Shown: piece after piece, positions 25,275 to 34,722 of the stretch
How positions within the stretch are numbered: position 1 is the stretch's first letter
Layout: each line of letters begins with the position of its first letter
Assembly (NCBI RefSeq): GCF_001544495.1
Contig: NZ_FCNZ02000012.1
Span: 155,063-219,062, forward strand
Source: Caballeronia telluris
Lineage (GTDB): Bacteria; Pseudomonadota; Gammaproteobacteria; Burkholderiales; Burkholderiaceae
DNA: 64,000 nucleotides
Direction of reading: 5' to 3'
Notes under the pieces: generated by a model
Databases searched by the model: none
The model's input: only the letters and a program-made list of their open reading frames with translations
Told to the model about the DNA's origin: nothing
Program-made: the position numbers and the translations under genes

Positions 25275-26176
25275 GCGCCGCGCCGCGCGTGGAGCGGCTC
25301 GACGCGGCCGGGCGCGCGACGGTCGGCGAGTGTCCCGTGTGGCACGCGGGCGAAGCGTCGCTGTATTGGGTCGACATTCCGGCGCGGCGCATCGTGCGGC
25401 TGGAGGTCGCGAGCGGGCGTCGCAGCGAATGGGCGATGCCGGAACAGGTCGCGTGCTTTGCGTTCGATCGCGACGGCACGGTGCTCGCCGGGCTCGAAAG
25501 CGGCCTCTTCGCGGTGACGCTGGAAGGCGCCGACGCCACGACGCGCCCCCTCGCCGCGCCCGATTTCGCGGCGGACGGCATGCGCTTCAACGACGGCCGC
25601 TGCGACCGCCAGGGACGCTTCTGGGCCGGCACGATGTTGCAGGACATGTCGCTTGCCAGCACGGCCGGCGCGCTCTATCGCTTCGACGCGAATGGCACGC
25701 TCTCTTCACCCATCGTGGACGGGCTGGTCACGCAGAACGGCCTCGCGTGGTCGCCGGACGGCACGACGCTGTATCTGTCGGATTCGCATCCGACGCGGCG
25801 TCTCATCTGGGCCTTCGACTTCGACATCGAAACCGGCACGCCGCACAATCGACGCGTCTTCGCGGACCTGCATCACTATTCTGGCCGCCCGGACGGCGCC
25901 GCCGTCGACGCCGACGGCTGCTACTGGACCTGCGCGAACGATGCGGGGAAGCTACTGCGCTTCACCCCGCAAGGCCGGCTCGACCGCGAGATCGCGGTGC
26001 CGGCCAGCAAGCCGTCGATGTGTGCTTTCGGCGGCAGCGATTTCGACACGCTGTTCGTCACCTCGATCCGCCCGGGCGCGAACGCGAACGACGACGACGG
26101 CCACGTGTTCGCGCTCCGCCCGGGCGTGAAAGGATTGCCCGAGCCGCTCTACGCCGGTCGCTTGTCGGTCGCGTGA
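25271..26176 (+). CDS. SMP-30/gluconolactonase-family lactonase
   Basis: This 301-residue six-bladed beta-propeller hydrolase has the metal-binding Glu in GECPVWHAGEASLYWVDI, the FNDGRCDRQGRFWAGTM motif near residue 105 and the YLSDSHPTRRLIWAFDFD and RPDGAAVDADGCYW signatures. It is coupled to udh by a four-base overlap. The likely role is hydrolysis of the galactaro- or glucaro-lactone made by Udh, giving the open aldarate. Later aldarate-degrading enzymes are not in the window. Its paralogue at 28493 belongs to a different cluster. Confidence 0.92.
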   Translation: MSAAPRVERLDAAGRATVGECPVWHAGEASLYWVDIPARRIVRLEVASGRRSEWAMPEQVACFAFDRDGTVLAGLESGLFAVTLEGADATTRPLAAPDFAADGMRFNDGRCDRQGRFWAGTMLQDMSLASTAGALYRFDANGTLSSPIVDGLVTQNGLAWSPDGTTLYLSDSHPTRRLIWAFDFDIETGTPHNRRVFADLHHYSGRPDGAAVDADGCYWTCANDAGKLLRFTPQGRLDREIAVPASKPSMCAFGGSDFDTLFVTSIRPGANANDDDGHVFALRPGVKGLPEPLYAGRLSVA

Positions 26177-26215
26177 CGGCGGCGTTTTCGCCGCGCGCGC
26201 ACGAGTGAGCGCCAT

Positions 26216-27463
26216 TCAGAGACCGAAGCCCAGTTGCGCCTTGCCGAGAGGCGTCAGGCTGGCTTCGGTCGCTCTGCCGGCGAAATCGGTTTCGAAATGG
26301 TCGGCCGGGAAATCCGGCGGACTCTCTCCCTTCAGGAACGCCGGCAACTGGCGCCGCAGATAGGCATCGTTCTTCGCGCAGGCCGGCGCCGCCGAGATGT
26401 ACATCACGTTGCTGTACCCCCTTCCGCGATGCGCATCCTCCACCGCGTGGATCACGTCGCTGTGCCAGAACACGGTGTCGCCCGCCTGCATCTGCGGAAT
26501 CGATGAGAGCGCCTCTTGCAGCGGACCGTGCCACTGCGGCTTGATGGACAGCGCACGGCCGGGCTGGGCGCCGCACAGATCATCGTCAGCGACGTCGTCT
26601 TGCAGCGCGCGCAAGAGCACATAGACCATCGCATTCGCGATCGGCACGAGTTGCAGCGTGCCGTCGCCGGGGCCTTGCGGCGTCAGCGCCGTCCAGCCCT
26701 GAAACGTGCGGAACATCGAGCAGACGGCCGGCGACGGCAGCTCCCGCACCTCGGGCCGGTAAGCGGCATCGAAGGCGTCGTAGCGACGCCAGTCGCCGCT
26801 GAACACATGCCGGTAGACGCGCCTGAAGTTGTCGTCGAGCCATCGTTCGACCGAGCCGCCGTCGCAATGCGCCGACAACCCCAGCGACTCCGACCCGGGC
26901 GGGCGGCGTCGCAGGCGGTCCGCGTAGACGGGAACCCGCTCGGGATCGAAATGGACGCGGCCCTCGCTCTCCCATTTCCACAGCCGGTTGAGGAACACGC
27001 GCGTTTGCGTGAGTTCGGGCGATTGCCGGGCCTCGACCTGCGGCGCGGACCAGTAGATGCCGTAGATCTGCGGCTTGCTCGACGTCAGATTGCCGAAATA
27101 CTTGTCTTCAGCCCGATGCGCGAGTTTGTCGTCGAGCCGGTTTTCCTCGACATACGCGGCGATGCGTGCGTCCCATTCGCCCGCGCGTTCGAGACTGAAA
27201 ACGCCGCGCACGACGCACGCGCCGCGTTCCTTGACGCGCGCGATCTGTTCGTCGCTGACCCGTCCGTCCGCGATGTCCGGGAAGCGGATTTCGGGGATCA
27301 CCGATTCGCCGCGCCCGCGCTCTTTCACGATGAGGGCGACCTTGCGCTCGATCTCCGCCTCGACCTGCCCGAACACCTCCCTGTAGTTGGGCAGCGCCGC
27401 CCGGAGTTGTCGTTTCACTGCGCGGATCGCGGACGGCAAGTCGTCGATTTGAAGGGCACTCAT
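26216..27463 (-). CDS. DUF1479 (YbiU-like) putative non-haem iron oxygenase
   Basis: This 415-residue protein of the DUF1479 family has a double-stranded beta-helix fold related to 2-oxoglutarate/Fe(II) oxygenases. A possible iron-binding facial triad is visible: SAHCDGGS (His-x-Asp, residues near 195) and the distal His in [12 protein letters not shown]. The N-terminal half is charged and helical ([20 protein letters not shown]). The substrate is not known. It is divergent from an AraC-family regulator 92 bp away, so that regulator is the likely controller. Confidence 0.9.
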   Translation of the reverse strand: MSALQIDDLPSAIRAVKRQLRAALPNYREVFGQVEAEIERKVALIVKERGRGESVIPEIRFPDIADGRVSDEQIARVKERGACVVRGVFSLERAGEWDARIAAYVEENRLDDKLAHRAEDKYFGNLTSSKPQIYGIYWSAPQVEARQSPELTQTRVFLNRLWKWESEGRVHFDPERVPVYADRLRRRPPGSESLGLSAHCDGGSVERWLDDNFRRVYRHVFSGDWRRYDAFDAAYRPEVRELPSPAVCSMFRTFQGWTALTPQGPGDGTLQLVPIANAMVYVLLRALQDDVADDDLCGAQPGRALSIKPQWHGPLQEALSSIPQMQAGDTVFWHSDVIHAVEDAHRGRGYSNVMYISAAPACAKNDAYLRRQLPAFLKGESPPDFPADHFETDFAGRATEASLTPLGKAQLGFGL

Positions 27464-27555
27464 GGCGTCTCCTGATGTTGTCGAATGCCCTGAGCTTAGT
27501 CCGATGCGCCCGCTCCGAGTGATACCATCCGGTCAACTTCTTTGCGTTTCCGGAC

Positions 27556-28488
27556 ATGAAACCTTCCTACGAACATGTCGCGATGGGCGCGGGCTGCTCC
27601 GTGCGCGTCTTTCATCGAAAGCTGCCGCGCATTCCTTTCGAATGGCATCACCATCCCGAGTACGAACTCACGCTGACGATGAACAGCCGCGGCAAGCGCT
27701 ACATCGGCGATTCGATCGCGACCTATGAAGGCGACGACCTCGTGCTGGTGCCGCCGGATCTGCCGCACACGTGGTCGTCGAACCGTTCGATCGACGGCAG
27801 CGCGCCGCAGGTCGCTATCGTCGTGTGGTTCAGCGGCGACTGGGCGCGGCGGGTGGCCGACTGCTGTCCGGAGTTCGAGGCGCTGCATCGGCTGCTGAGA
27901 CGCGCCGCGTGCGGGCTGGCGTTCGGTCCCGAAGCGGGCGCCGCGCTGCGCGCGCGTGCCGCGGGACTGCTGTCCGACTCGCCGCGCGAGCGGCTCGGCG
28001 TCGTGCTCGATGCGCTATGCGCGCTCGCCGATGAAGACGCGACGCCGCTCGCGTCGCCGAGCGCATTCGACGTCGACAGCGCCGGACGCCCGTCGGGCCA
28101 CGAGCCGGAGCGGCTCAACCGCGCGCTGGCGGTGATCGAGGCGCGCTTTGCCGAGCGGCTGACGGTCGGCGAACTGGCGGCGGCCGCGAGGCTTTCCGAA
28201 CGCACGCTCAATCGCTATTTCATGCAGCATCTCGGCGAGAGCGCGGTGCGTTATGTGAACCGCGTGCGCGTCGGTCACGCCTGCCGGATGCTCGCCGATA
28301 CGTCGTGGCCGGTCTCGGTGATCGCGGCACGCTCCGGCTTTCCGAACGTCGCCCATTTCAACCGGCAGTTCCGCGCGCTCAAGGAGACGACGCCGGCCGC
28401 CTATCGGAAGGAGTTTGCCGGCGCGGCGCACAGCGCGGCCGATGACGAACCGCTCGACTCGCGCTCGCCCTCGCTGGAACGGCGCTGA
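27556..28488 (+). CDS. AraC-family transcriptional regulator with cupin sensor
   Basis: This 310-residue regulator has an N-terminal cupin-like ligand domain (FEWHHHPEYELTLTMNSRGK near residues 32-51, then DLPHTWSSN). The C-terminal double HTH contains LTVGELAAAARLSERTLNRY and the second helix pair ending VSVIAARSGFPNVAHFNRQF. It probably controls the divergent DUF1479 gene and perhaps the lactonase gene with which it converges (4 bp apart). The ligand is unknown, likely a sugar or sugar acid. Confidence 0.92.
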   Translation: MKPSYEHVAMGAGCSVRVFHRKLPRIPFEWHHHPEYELTLTMNSRGKRYIGDSIATYEGDDLVLVPPDLPHTWSSNRSIDGSAPQVAIVVWFSGDWARRVADCCPEFEALHRLLRRAACGLAFGPEAGAALRARAAGLLSDSPRERLGVVLDALCALADEDATPLASPSAFDVDSAGRPSGHEPERLNRALAVIEARFAERLTVGELAAAARLSERTLNRYFMQHLGESAVRYVNRVRVGHACRMLADTSWPVSVIAARSGFPNVAHFNRQFRALKETTPAAYRKEFAGAAHSAADDEPLDSRSPSLERR

Positions 28489-28492
28489 TTCG

Positions 28493-29395
28493 CTAACCGC
28501 CGAAGCGCGGCTCCGGCAATCCCTTGACGCCGAGTCCCGTCACCGCGAACAGTCCGCCCTTGTCGCGCTCTTTCTGCGGAATGCCCCACATCGGGCGCCC
28601 CATCGTCGTGACGTACAGAGTGTCCAGATTCGGGCCGCCGAACATCACGCTCGTCAGGTTGCGCACCGGGAACGGCACGACGCGATCGAGCGTGCCATCG
28701 GGCGCGTAGCGCAAGATGCGTCCGCCGAACACGAGCGCCGACCAGACGTAGCCTTCCGCATCGACGGTCGCGCCGTCGAAGGTGCCGGCCATGTCGCGCG
28801 CCGAGGCGAACACGCGCCGGTTCGATGCAGCGCCCGTCTCGATGTCGTAATCGTAGGCGTACATCTGCTTGTCGTAGGTGTCCGTGAAATAGAGCGTGCG
28901 ATTGTCGGGGCTCCAGCACGGACCGTTCGAGCAACTGATCCCGCCGTCGAGCCGCGTCACCTTGCCGTCCGTATCCAGCCGGTACAGGCCGCCGCTTCGC
29001 GTCGAACGTTGCCCGCGATCCGCGTCGTAGCGATCGAAATCGTAGGCCATCGTGCCCGCGATGAACCGGCCCTTGCGATCCACCTTGCCGTCGTTGAAGC
29101 GCGTCTCGGGATCGTCGCTCTCCGGGTCCGCGATCAGCTGGACCGTCTGCTTGTCGAAGTCGTAGAAATGCAGGCCGTTCGCGAGCGCGACCACCGCGCC
29201 GCCCTTCTCCCTGAGCGCCATCGAGCCGATATGGCGCGGCACGAAAAAGCGCTCGACTTCGCTGCCGTCCGCGCGGCAACGGTAGATCTCGGCGGCGGTA
29301 CTGTCGATCCAGTAGAGCCGTTCCTCCTTCACATCCCAGAGCGGCCCTTCGCCGAGGTGATTGTTCGCATCGACCAGCAATCGCGTTTCGATCAT
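28493..29395 (-). CDS. SMP-30/gluconolactonase-family sugar lactonase
   Basis: This 300-residue beta-propeller lactonase has the front metal ligand in NNHLGEGPLWDVKEERLYWI, then TRFNDGKVDRKGRFIAGTM, SCSNGPCWSPDNRTLYFTDT and the Asp-rich FDGATVDAEGYVW. The wording is closest to L-arabinono/galactono-lactonases within the family. It is the last gene of the minus-strand catabolic run and lies 30 bp after the lambda-crystallin-type dehydrogenase. Expected role: opening an aldonolactone to the free aldonate in the cytoplasm. Confidence 0.92.
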   Translation of the reverse strand: MIETRLLVDANNHLGEGPLWDVKEERLYWIDSTAAEIYRCRADGSEVERFFVPRHIGSMALREKGGAVVALANGLHFYDFDKQTVQLIADPESDDPETRFNDGKVDRKGRFIAGTMAYDFDRYDADRGQRSTRSGGLYRLDTDGKVTRLDGGISCSNGPCWSPDNRTLYFTDTYDKQMYAYDYDIETGAASNRRVFASARDMAGTFDGATVDAEGYVWSALVFGGRILRYAPDGTLDRVVPFPVRNLTSVMFGGPNLDTLYVTTMGRPMWGIPQKERDKGGLFAVTGLGVKGLPEPRFGG

Positions 29396-29425
29396 CGTCG
29401 TCTCCGTGTTGGGTTCAGCGGCGCT

Positions 29426-30373
29426 TCAGTCCTGTTCCTTCTTTGCGATCGCGCGGCGATGGGCGAGCAGCGCCATCAGCCTGCGATCGCGCCAGCGGCT
29501 GCGCGTTTCGATGTCGCCGCGATCGAGCACCGCACGGCGCTCGGCATCGAGTTTTGCGATCGTATCGGCGGACCAGCCGAACGGCACGCGCTCCGCCGCA
29601 ATCGAGCGATAGGTGCCGCCATAGCGATCCGCGTAGTCCTGCACGCCGCCCGGCGCGTTCAGGTCGATGGTCTCGAACGGGCCCATGAAGGACCAGCGCA
29701 TGGCGAGGCCGTCGCGCATGACGGTGTCGAGATCGGCGGCGCTTGCGTAGCCTTGCTCGTAGAGGCTCATCGCTTCGTCGAGCACCGCGCCTTGCAGGCG
29801 GTTGAGCAGGAAGCCCGCGATCTCGCGATTGACCGTCACCGGCTTCTGCCCTGCTTCCTCATACAGCGTGCGAGCGCGCTCTAGCGTCTCGCGCGCGGTC
29901 CAGGGCGCGCCGCACAGTTCGACGAGCGGCACGAGCGAGGGCGGATTCACCGGATGTCCGACGAGACAGCGCGCGCGGCCGTGCAAGCCTTCGGTGAACG
30001 TCGACGCGGGCAGGCCGGAAGTGGAACTGGACAGCAGGGTGTCGGGTTGGGTCAAGCGGTCGAGTTCGGTGAAGAGTGCGCGCTTTGCCTCGACGATCTC
30101 CGCGATGTTCTCCTGCACGAGTTCGACGTCGCGCACGGCGTCCGCGAGGCTCGCGCATGGCGTGATGCGCGCGACGATCGCGGCGACATCTTCTTCGATC
30201 AGGCCGAACTCGGCCAGGTCGCGGACGCTTTCACTGATCGCCGGCAGCGCGCCGTCGAGCATCGCGAGGTCCGCGTCGTGAAGGTGCACGTCGAAACCCG
30301 CGCGCGCGAATACTATCGACCATGCCCGGCCGATCCGGCCCGATCCGATTACCGCTATTCGTCGATTTGCCAT
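29426..30373 (-). CDS. Lambda-crystallin/L-gulonate 3-dehydrogenase-type hydroxyacid dehydrogenase
   Basis: This 315-residue member of the 3-hydroxyacyl-CoA dehydrogenase fold has an NAD motif VIGSGRIGRAWSIVFARAGF, ELVQENIAEIVEAKRALFTE, SSSTSGLP and the catalytic His/Glu region LVGHPVNPPSLVPLVEL. The GFLLNRLQGAVLDEAMSLYEQG segment follows. Members oxidise the 3-hydroxyl of free acids such as L-gulonate or carnitine to 3-keto acids. A 3-keto aldonate would be a natural substrate for the beta-keto acid cleavage enzyme at 36665. AGGAGA precedes the ATG, and the inverted-repeat element begins 21 bp upstream. Confidence 0.9.
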   Translation of the reverse strand: MANRRIAVIGSGRIGRAWSIVFARAGFDVHLHDADLAMLDGALPAISESVRDLAEFGLIEEDVAAIVARITPCASLADAVRDVELVQENIAEIVEAKRALFTELDRLTQPDTLLSSSTSGLPASTFTEGLHGRARCLVGHPVNPPSLVPLVELCGAPWTARETLERARTLYEEAGQKPVTVNREIAGFLLNRLQGAVLDEAMSLYEQGYASAADLDTVMRDGLAMRWSFMGPFETIDLNAPGGVQDYADRYGGTYRSIAAERVPFGWSADTIAKLDAERRAVLDRGDIETRSRWRDRRLMALLAHRRAIAKKEQD

Positions 30374-30393
30374 CGATGTCTCCTGGTTTTGTG

Positions 30394-31009
30394 CTTGCGT
30401 GGAACTTGTTTTCGCGTCGGTCTATTGGCTCTGCCCCTGTCCGGGGCGGGACTTACTTTCTTTGCTGCTGCAAAGAAAGTAAGCAAAGAAAGCAGCTTTT
30501 CTGGCAGCAGTCACAACACGGCAACGCTCTAGAGTTACCGAGTGGACATACCGCCTAAGTGTCGCCCTCAAACATCCACCCGGCTTGGCGCGCAGTACGG
30601 CTGACACCTCTCGAACTTCAACAAAGTGGTATGCGCTCCGTTCAGCTCCGTCCGCGCTTCGCTCGGACGATGGGCACAACAAGAACCAGTGGTTTGTAAC
30701 GACCGCGAAGCTCAACCGCGCGACTGATGTACCTCTCGTTAGCGAAGCGAAAACGGATGAATGACTGCTGTGCCAATCTTTTCACTGTGCGATGACACAG
30801 TGGTTAATCGCACCAAGCCCGGTTAGTCCTTTGAGGGCGACCCTTAGGCGGTATGTCCACTCTGTTCTTCAAGTGCGTTGCCGCCTTAAGACTGCTGCCT
30901 AAAAAAGCTGCTTTCTTTGCTTACTTTCTTTGCAGCAGCAAAGAAAGTAAGTCCCGCCCCGGACAGGGGCAGAGCTAATAGACCGACGCGAAAACAAGTT
31001 CCACGCAAG
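30394..31009. repeat. 616-bp inverted-repeat element splitting an operon
   Basis: The outer arms, 30394-30500 and 30904-31009, are inverted copies of about 107 bp differing at only one or two bases. Weaker inverted similarity continues inward to about 30592 and 30808. Each arm contains a perfect 13-bp hairpin (CTTACTTTCTTTG, 6-base loop) at 30452-30483 and 30920-30951, and the block CCCCTGTCCGGGGCGGGAC. The roughly 215-bp core has no convincing gene. There is no transposase and no clear target duplication. The remaining sequence of this 687-bp gap shows nothing else. I recall similar hairpin blocks as dispersed repeats in Burkholderia relatives. Confidence 0.85.
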
Positions 31010-31060
31010 AGAAGAGCAAGAGCAAGAGCAAGCGCAGCGAAAAGAACCCCGACCAATCCC

Positions 31061-33160
31061 TCAAGCCTTCTTATCTCGCAGAGTAATCACGGCCGCAAGC
31101 ACGACGAGCCCATTGACGATGTCCCGCACGGCCGGCGGCACGGTCGTCCCTGCGAGCAGCGTCCCGAGCGCGGTGAGCAAGAGCGCGCCACCGAACACCC
31201 CGATATAGTGCCCGCGCCCGCCCGTAATCAGGGCGCCCCCCACGACGACGACAGCAATCGACGGCAGCAAGTACGGATCGCCCATGCCGAGAAACGCCTG
31301 GCTGCTAAAGCCTGCAAGCAGCAACCCGACGATGGCGGAGCAAAGCCCCGAAAGACAGTACACGGCGATCAGCGTCGCGCCGACCCGCACGCCCGAAAGC
31401 TTCGCGGCGATGGGCGAATTGCCGACCGCATAGACGCGCCGCCCGAACGCCGTGCGATGCAGCAGCAACAACGCCACCGCGAGAAAGACCGGCACGCTCC
31501 ACGCCGCGAGCGAGAGCGGCCCGAAGCGGCCGTTCGTGAACTCGCTGATCGAAGACGGCGCCCAGCCTTGCGGTGAGCCGTTGCAATAGATCAGCGTGAG
31601 ACCTTGAAGCAGCCCGTTCGCGGCAAGCGTGACGACGATGGGCGGCAGTCCCAGCACCACGACTCCGACGCCATTGAACACACCGACGAGCAGCCCGACG
31701 CCCAGCACGAGCGGCACCGCCCACACCGCCGCGCCGTTGATGCCGTGCGTGAGACCGGTAAGCAGCACGCCCGACAGCGTGATGAGCCACGGCATCGACA
31801 AGTCGAGGCCGCCCGTCAGGATCACCGCGCCCTGGCCGAGCCCGAGGATCGCGAGAAACAGCGTGAGCGTGAGCAGGCTGCTATAGAAGTTCGCGCTCGC
31901 GAGCACGCCCGGCCCGTAGACGAATCCGGTGATCGCCACCACCGCGACGAACAGCAGATACGCGGGCATCACATACTTGACCCATTCGCGATTGCGCTCG
32001 ATCCAGTCGCCGATCGCACGGCCTTTCAGCTCCGTGTTGTCGATCGGACGAAAGTTCTCTACTTCGAAGCTGACGCGACGCGCATCGCCGCCGTCCTTCG
32101 CGCGCGTGCCGGTTCGCAGCGCCTTGAGCCATTTCGACGCATAGCGCGCGCAGTGATGCGCGGCGGACTGCTTGCCGATCGACGAACCCAGCACGGCGAG
32201 AATCAGGATCACTGCCTCGGCGATCGTCGTGAAGAACGCCGACACGTTCAAGACGAGCAGGATGTTCACGGTGATCATGAGCGTCATCGCGGCGAAGACG
32301 GTGCCGACGCATCCGCCTCGTCCGCCGCCGAGCCACGTCCCGCCGAGCACGACGGCCGTGAACATCGAGAGCAGCAGCGGCCGGCCGACGAGCGGATCGG
32401 CGGAACCGGTCTGCGCGGATACGTATAAACCCGCCGCCGCGTAGAACATGCCGGCGAGCGCGTAGGTCGCGATGCGGTAGCGCGTCACCGGCATGCCGTT
32501 GGCGTACGCGCCGTCTGGATCGCTGCCGAGCGCATAGAGGCCCACGCCGAAGCGCGTGCGCTTCACGAACGACCAGACGACGAGCGCGAGCACGAGCACC
32601 GCGGCCGACATCGGTACCTTGTCGGCAATCAGGTCCGATGTGACGAGCGCGCCGAACTGTTCGCCGATGCTGCCGCCCGGCTTGTTCTGGATCAGGAGCG
32701 TGAGGCCTTGCACCATGAACATCGTCGCGAGCGTGACGACGATGGATTGCAGGCGGAACCACGCGATCACCGCGCCGTTGACGAGCCCGATGCCGCCGCC
32801 TATCGCGATGATGAGCGCGACGCCGCCCCACTGTTCGAGCGGCGTGCCCTGCACGAAGCGCACCGCGAGCACGTTGGAAAGCGAGACGACCGCCGACGCC
32901 GACAGATCGAAGCCGCCCGCGAGCACGACGATGGTCTGTCCGATCGCCGCGAGCGCGAGCGTCGTGCTGCTCGATATGACCGAGCCGATGTCGTACATAC
33001 CGACGGGCGTCGCGGAAAGCGACACCCACGCGATCAGCATCGCGAGCAAGGCGCCGATGGCGATGATCAAACCGCGGTAATGATCGATGCGCGCGCCCAG
33101 CCCGACGCGCGCGCCGGGCCGCACAATCTCGCTATCGGGCGACGCAATGGCGTTGTTCAT
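31061..33160 (-). CDS. Fused double permease of a sugar ABC transporter (RbsC-RbsC)
   Basis: This 699-residue membrane protein contains two complete BPD_transp_2 (RbsC-like) permease domains in one chain. Domain 1 spans about residues 25-345 with IVVLAGGFDLSASAVVSLSN and VVLGGTWLGGGRGG. A hydrophilic linker of about 50 residues follows, and domain 2 covers about 395-695 with AVILTGGLDLSMPWLITLSG and VVVGGALITGGRGHYIG. Related importers normally use two separate permeases or a homodimer of one. It follows the ATPase gene by 28 bp. The fusion should give a fixed heterodimer-like channel for a pentose- or hexose-like solute. Confidence 0.95.
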   Translation of the reverse strand: MNNAIASPDSEIVRPGARVGLGARIDHYRGLIIAIGALLAMLIAWVSLSATPVGMYDIGSVISSSTTLALAAIGQTIVVLAGGFDLSASAVVSLSNVLAVRFVQGTPLEQWGGVALIIAIGGGIGLVNGAVIAWFRLQSIVVTLATMFMVQGLTLLIQNKPGGSIGEQFGALVTSDLIADKVPMSAAVLVLALVVWSFVKRTRFGVGLYALGSDPDGAYANGMPVTRYRIATYALAGMFYAAAGLYVSAQTGSADPLVGRPLLLSMFTAVVLGGTWLGGGRGGCVGTVFAAMTLMITVNILLVLNVSAFFTTIAEAVILILAVLGSSIGKQSAAHHCARYASKWLKALRTGTRAKDGGDARRVSFEVENFRPIDNTELKGRAIGDWIERNREWVKYVMPAYLLFVAVVAITGFVYGPGVLASANFYSSLLTLTLFLAILGLGQGAVILTGGLDLSMPWLITLSGVLLTGLTHGINGAAVWAVPLVLGVGLLVGVFNGVGVVVLGLPPIVVTLAANGLLQGLTLIYCNGSPQGWAPSSISEFTNGRFGPLSLAAWSVPVFLAVALLLLHRTAFGRRVYAVGNSPIAAKLSGVRVGATLIAVYCLSGLCSAIVGLLLAGFSSQAFLGMGDPYLLPSIAVVVVGGALITGGRGHYIGVFGGALLLTALGTLLAGTTVPPAVRDIVNGLVVLAAVITLRDKKA

Positions 33161-33188
33161 GAAGCACCTCTGTTTGCTTGAATCGGAC

Positions 33189-34697
33189 TTAGCTCGCCAG
33201 CATCTTGCGCATCACGTTTTCTTCGGTAAGCGCATCGCCTTCGAGCTCGGCGACATTGCGACCGCGATACACGACCGACACGCGGTCGCAGACATTGACG
33301 AGCTCGGGCACGTCGGTCGAATAGAACAGCACCGAGCCGCCCGCGGCGGCGAACGCGCGCATCAGCACGAAAATCTGGTGCTTGGTGCCGACGTCGATGC
33401 CGCGCGTCGGATCGAACATCAGCCACACGCGGCTTTGGGTGAGGAGCCACTTCGCCATCGCGATCTTCTGCTGATTGCCGCCCGAGAACGACAAGCACGG
33501 CTTGTAGACCGCGCGCGGGTTGACTTCCATCTGCGCGAGCGCCCGCTTGATCGCGGCCTGCTCGCGCTTGCGGTCGATCAGTCCAAAGCGCGTGAACCGC
33601 TCGATGACCGGCAGCGACACGTTCTCACCGCCCGGCAAGCGCAGGAGGAGTCCTTCGGTCTTGCGGTCCTCGGGAAGAAAGCTCGTCGATACGCCCGCCT
33701 TCAGCGAATCGGCCGTGGACGTGAGCGTGACCGGATTGCCGTCGATCAGGATCTCGCCGTCGTCGATGAACTCGGCGCCGAAGAGCGCTTCGAACAGTTC
33801 GCGCTGGCCCATGCCCTGCAACGCCGCGATGCCGTGCACTTCGCCCGCCTTGAGCGTGAGGTTGAAGTCGCTCACGACGCCGTCGACCTTGATGCCGCGC
33901 GCTTCCATTGCAGGCACGTCGCTCTTGATGTGCGCGGGCACCTTCGGCGGATACTTCGCCTCCATCGAGCGGCCGATGACGAGGCGGATCACCTGGTCGT
34001 CGGAAATGGACGCGGTATCGAACGCACCGACGTCCTTGCCATTGCGATACACCGTGAGGCTGTCGCAGAACTCGCGCACCTCCTGCATGCGATGCGAGAT
34101 GAAGACGAACGTGACGCCGCGCGACTTCATCTCGTCGATACGCCGTGCAAGCCACGCGACGTCGCGTCCCGAGAGCGCGGACGTCGGCTCGTCGAGCAAA
34201 AGCACCTGCGGGCCGCGCACGATGGCCTTCGCGATCTCGATCTTCTGCCGCACGGGAAGCGCGAGATCGCGGATGTAGGCGCCGGGCCGCACGTCGTCGA
34301 GTTCGAGCCGTTCGAGCCATTCGGCCGCCATGCGCTGCGACTCGCGCTTCTTGATGCGGCCGAACCAGCCCGTCGGCTCATACGACATCATGAGGTTTTG
34401 CGCGACGGTCAGGTCGCGCACGAGCGTCATCTCCTGGAACGCGGTCTGCACGCCGGCGCGATGCGCGTCCATCGGGTTCTTCATCGACACGTCGCGCCCC
34501 ATCACGGCGATGCTGCCCGAGTCCGGCTGCATGAGTCCCGAGAGCAGCTTGACCGTGGTCGATTTGCCCGCGCCGTTCTCGCCGAGCAGCGCGTGAACGG
34601 CGCCGCGCTTCACGCGAAACGACGCGCCGTCGAGCGCGACGGTCGCGCCGAAGCGCTTCGTGACTTTCGACAGATCGATAGCCAGGTCGGTCGTCAT
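33189..34697 (-). CDS. Sugar ABC transporter ATP-binding protein (RbsA/MglA type)
   Basis: This 502-residue ATPase has two ABC domains. The first has Walker A GENGAGKST (about 39-47) and Walker B VLLLDEPTSAL. The second has the signature LSFSGGNQQKIAMAKWL and FDPTRGIDVGTKHQI, with a degenerate Walker A (AALQGMGQRELFEALFG), as usual in the family. GGAGAG precedes the ATG. It lies between the binding protein and the fused permease in a tight operon. It powers import of a monosaccharide-like substrate. Confidence 0.95.
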   Translation of the reverse strand: MTTDLAIDLSKVTKRFGATVALDGASFRVKRGAVHALLGENGAGKSTTVKLLSGLMQPDSGSIAVMGRDVSMKNPMDAHRAGVQTAFQEMTLVRDLTVAQNLMMSYEPTGWFGRIKKRESQRMAAEWLERLELDDVRPGAYIRDLALPVRQKIEIAKAIVRGPQVLLLDEPTSALSGRDVAWLARRIDEMKSRGVTFVFISHRMQEVREFCDSLTVYRNGKDVGAFDTASISDDQVIRLVIGRSMEAKYPPKVPAHIKSDVPAMEARGIKVDGVVSDFNLTLKAGEVHGIAALQGMGQRELFEALFGAEFIDDGEILIDGNPVTLTSTADSLKAGVSTSFLPEDRKTEGLLLRLPGGENVSLPVIERFTRFGLIDRKREQAAIKRALAQMEVNPRAVYKPCLSFSGGNQQKIAMAKWLLTQSRVWLMFDPTRGIDVGTKHQIFVLMRAFAAAGGSVLFYSTDVPELVNVCDRVSVVYRGRNVAELEGDALTEENVMRKMLAS

Positions 34698-34722
34698 CTC
34701 GTGTCTCTCCTTCGTGATGAAC

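Noticed and set aside
30917..31576. A 219-codon plus-strand gene starting in the repeat element
   Set aside because: It begins inside the inverted repeat and then runs antisense to the fused permease gene, with highly charged low-complexity translation.
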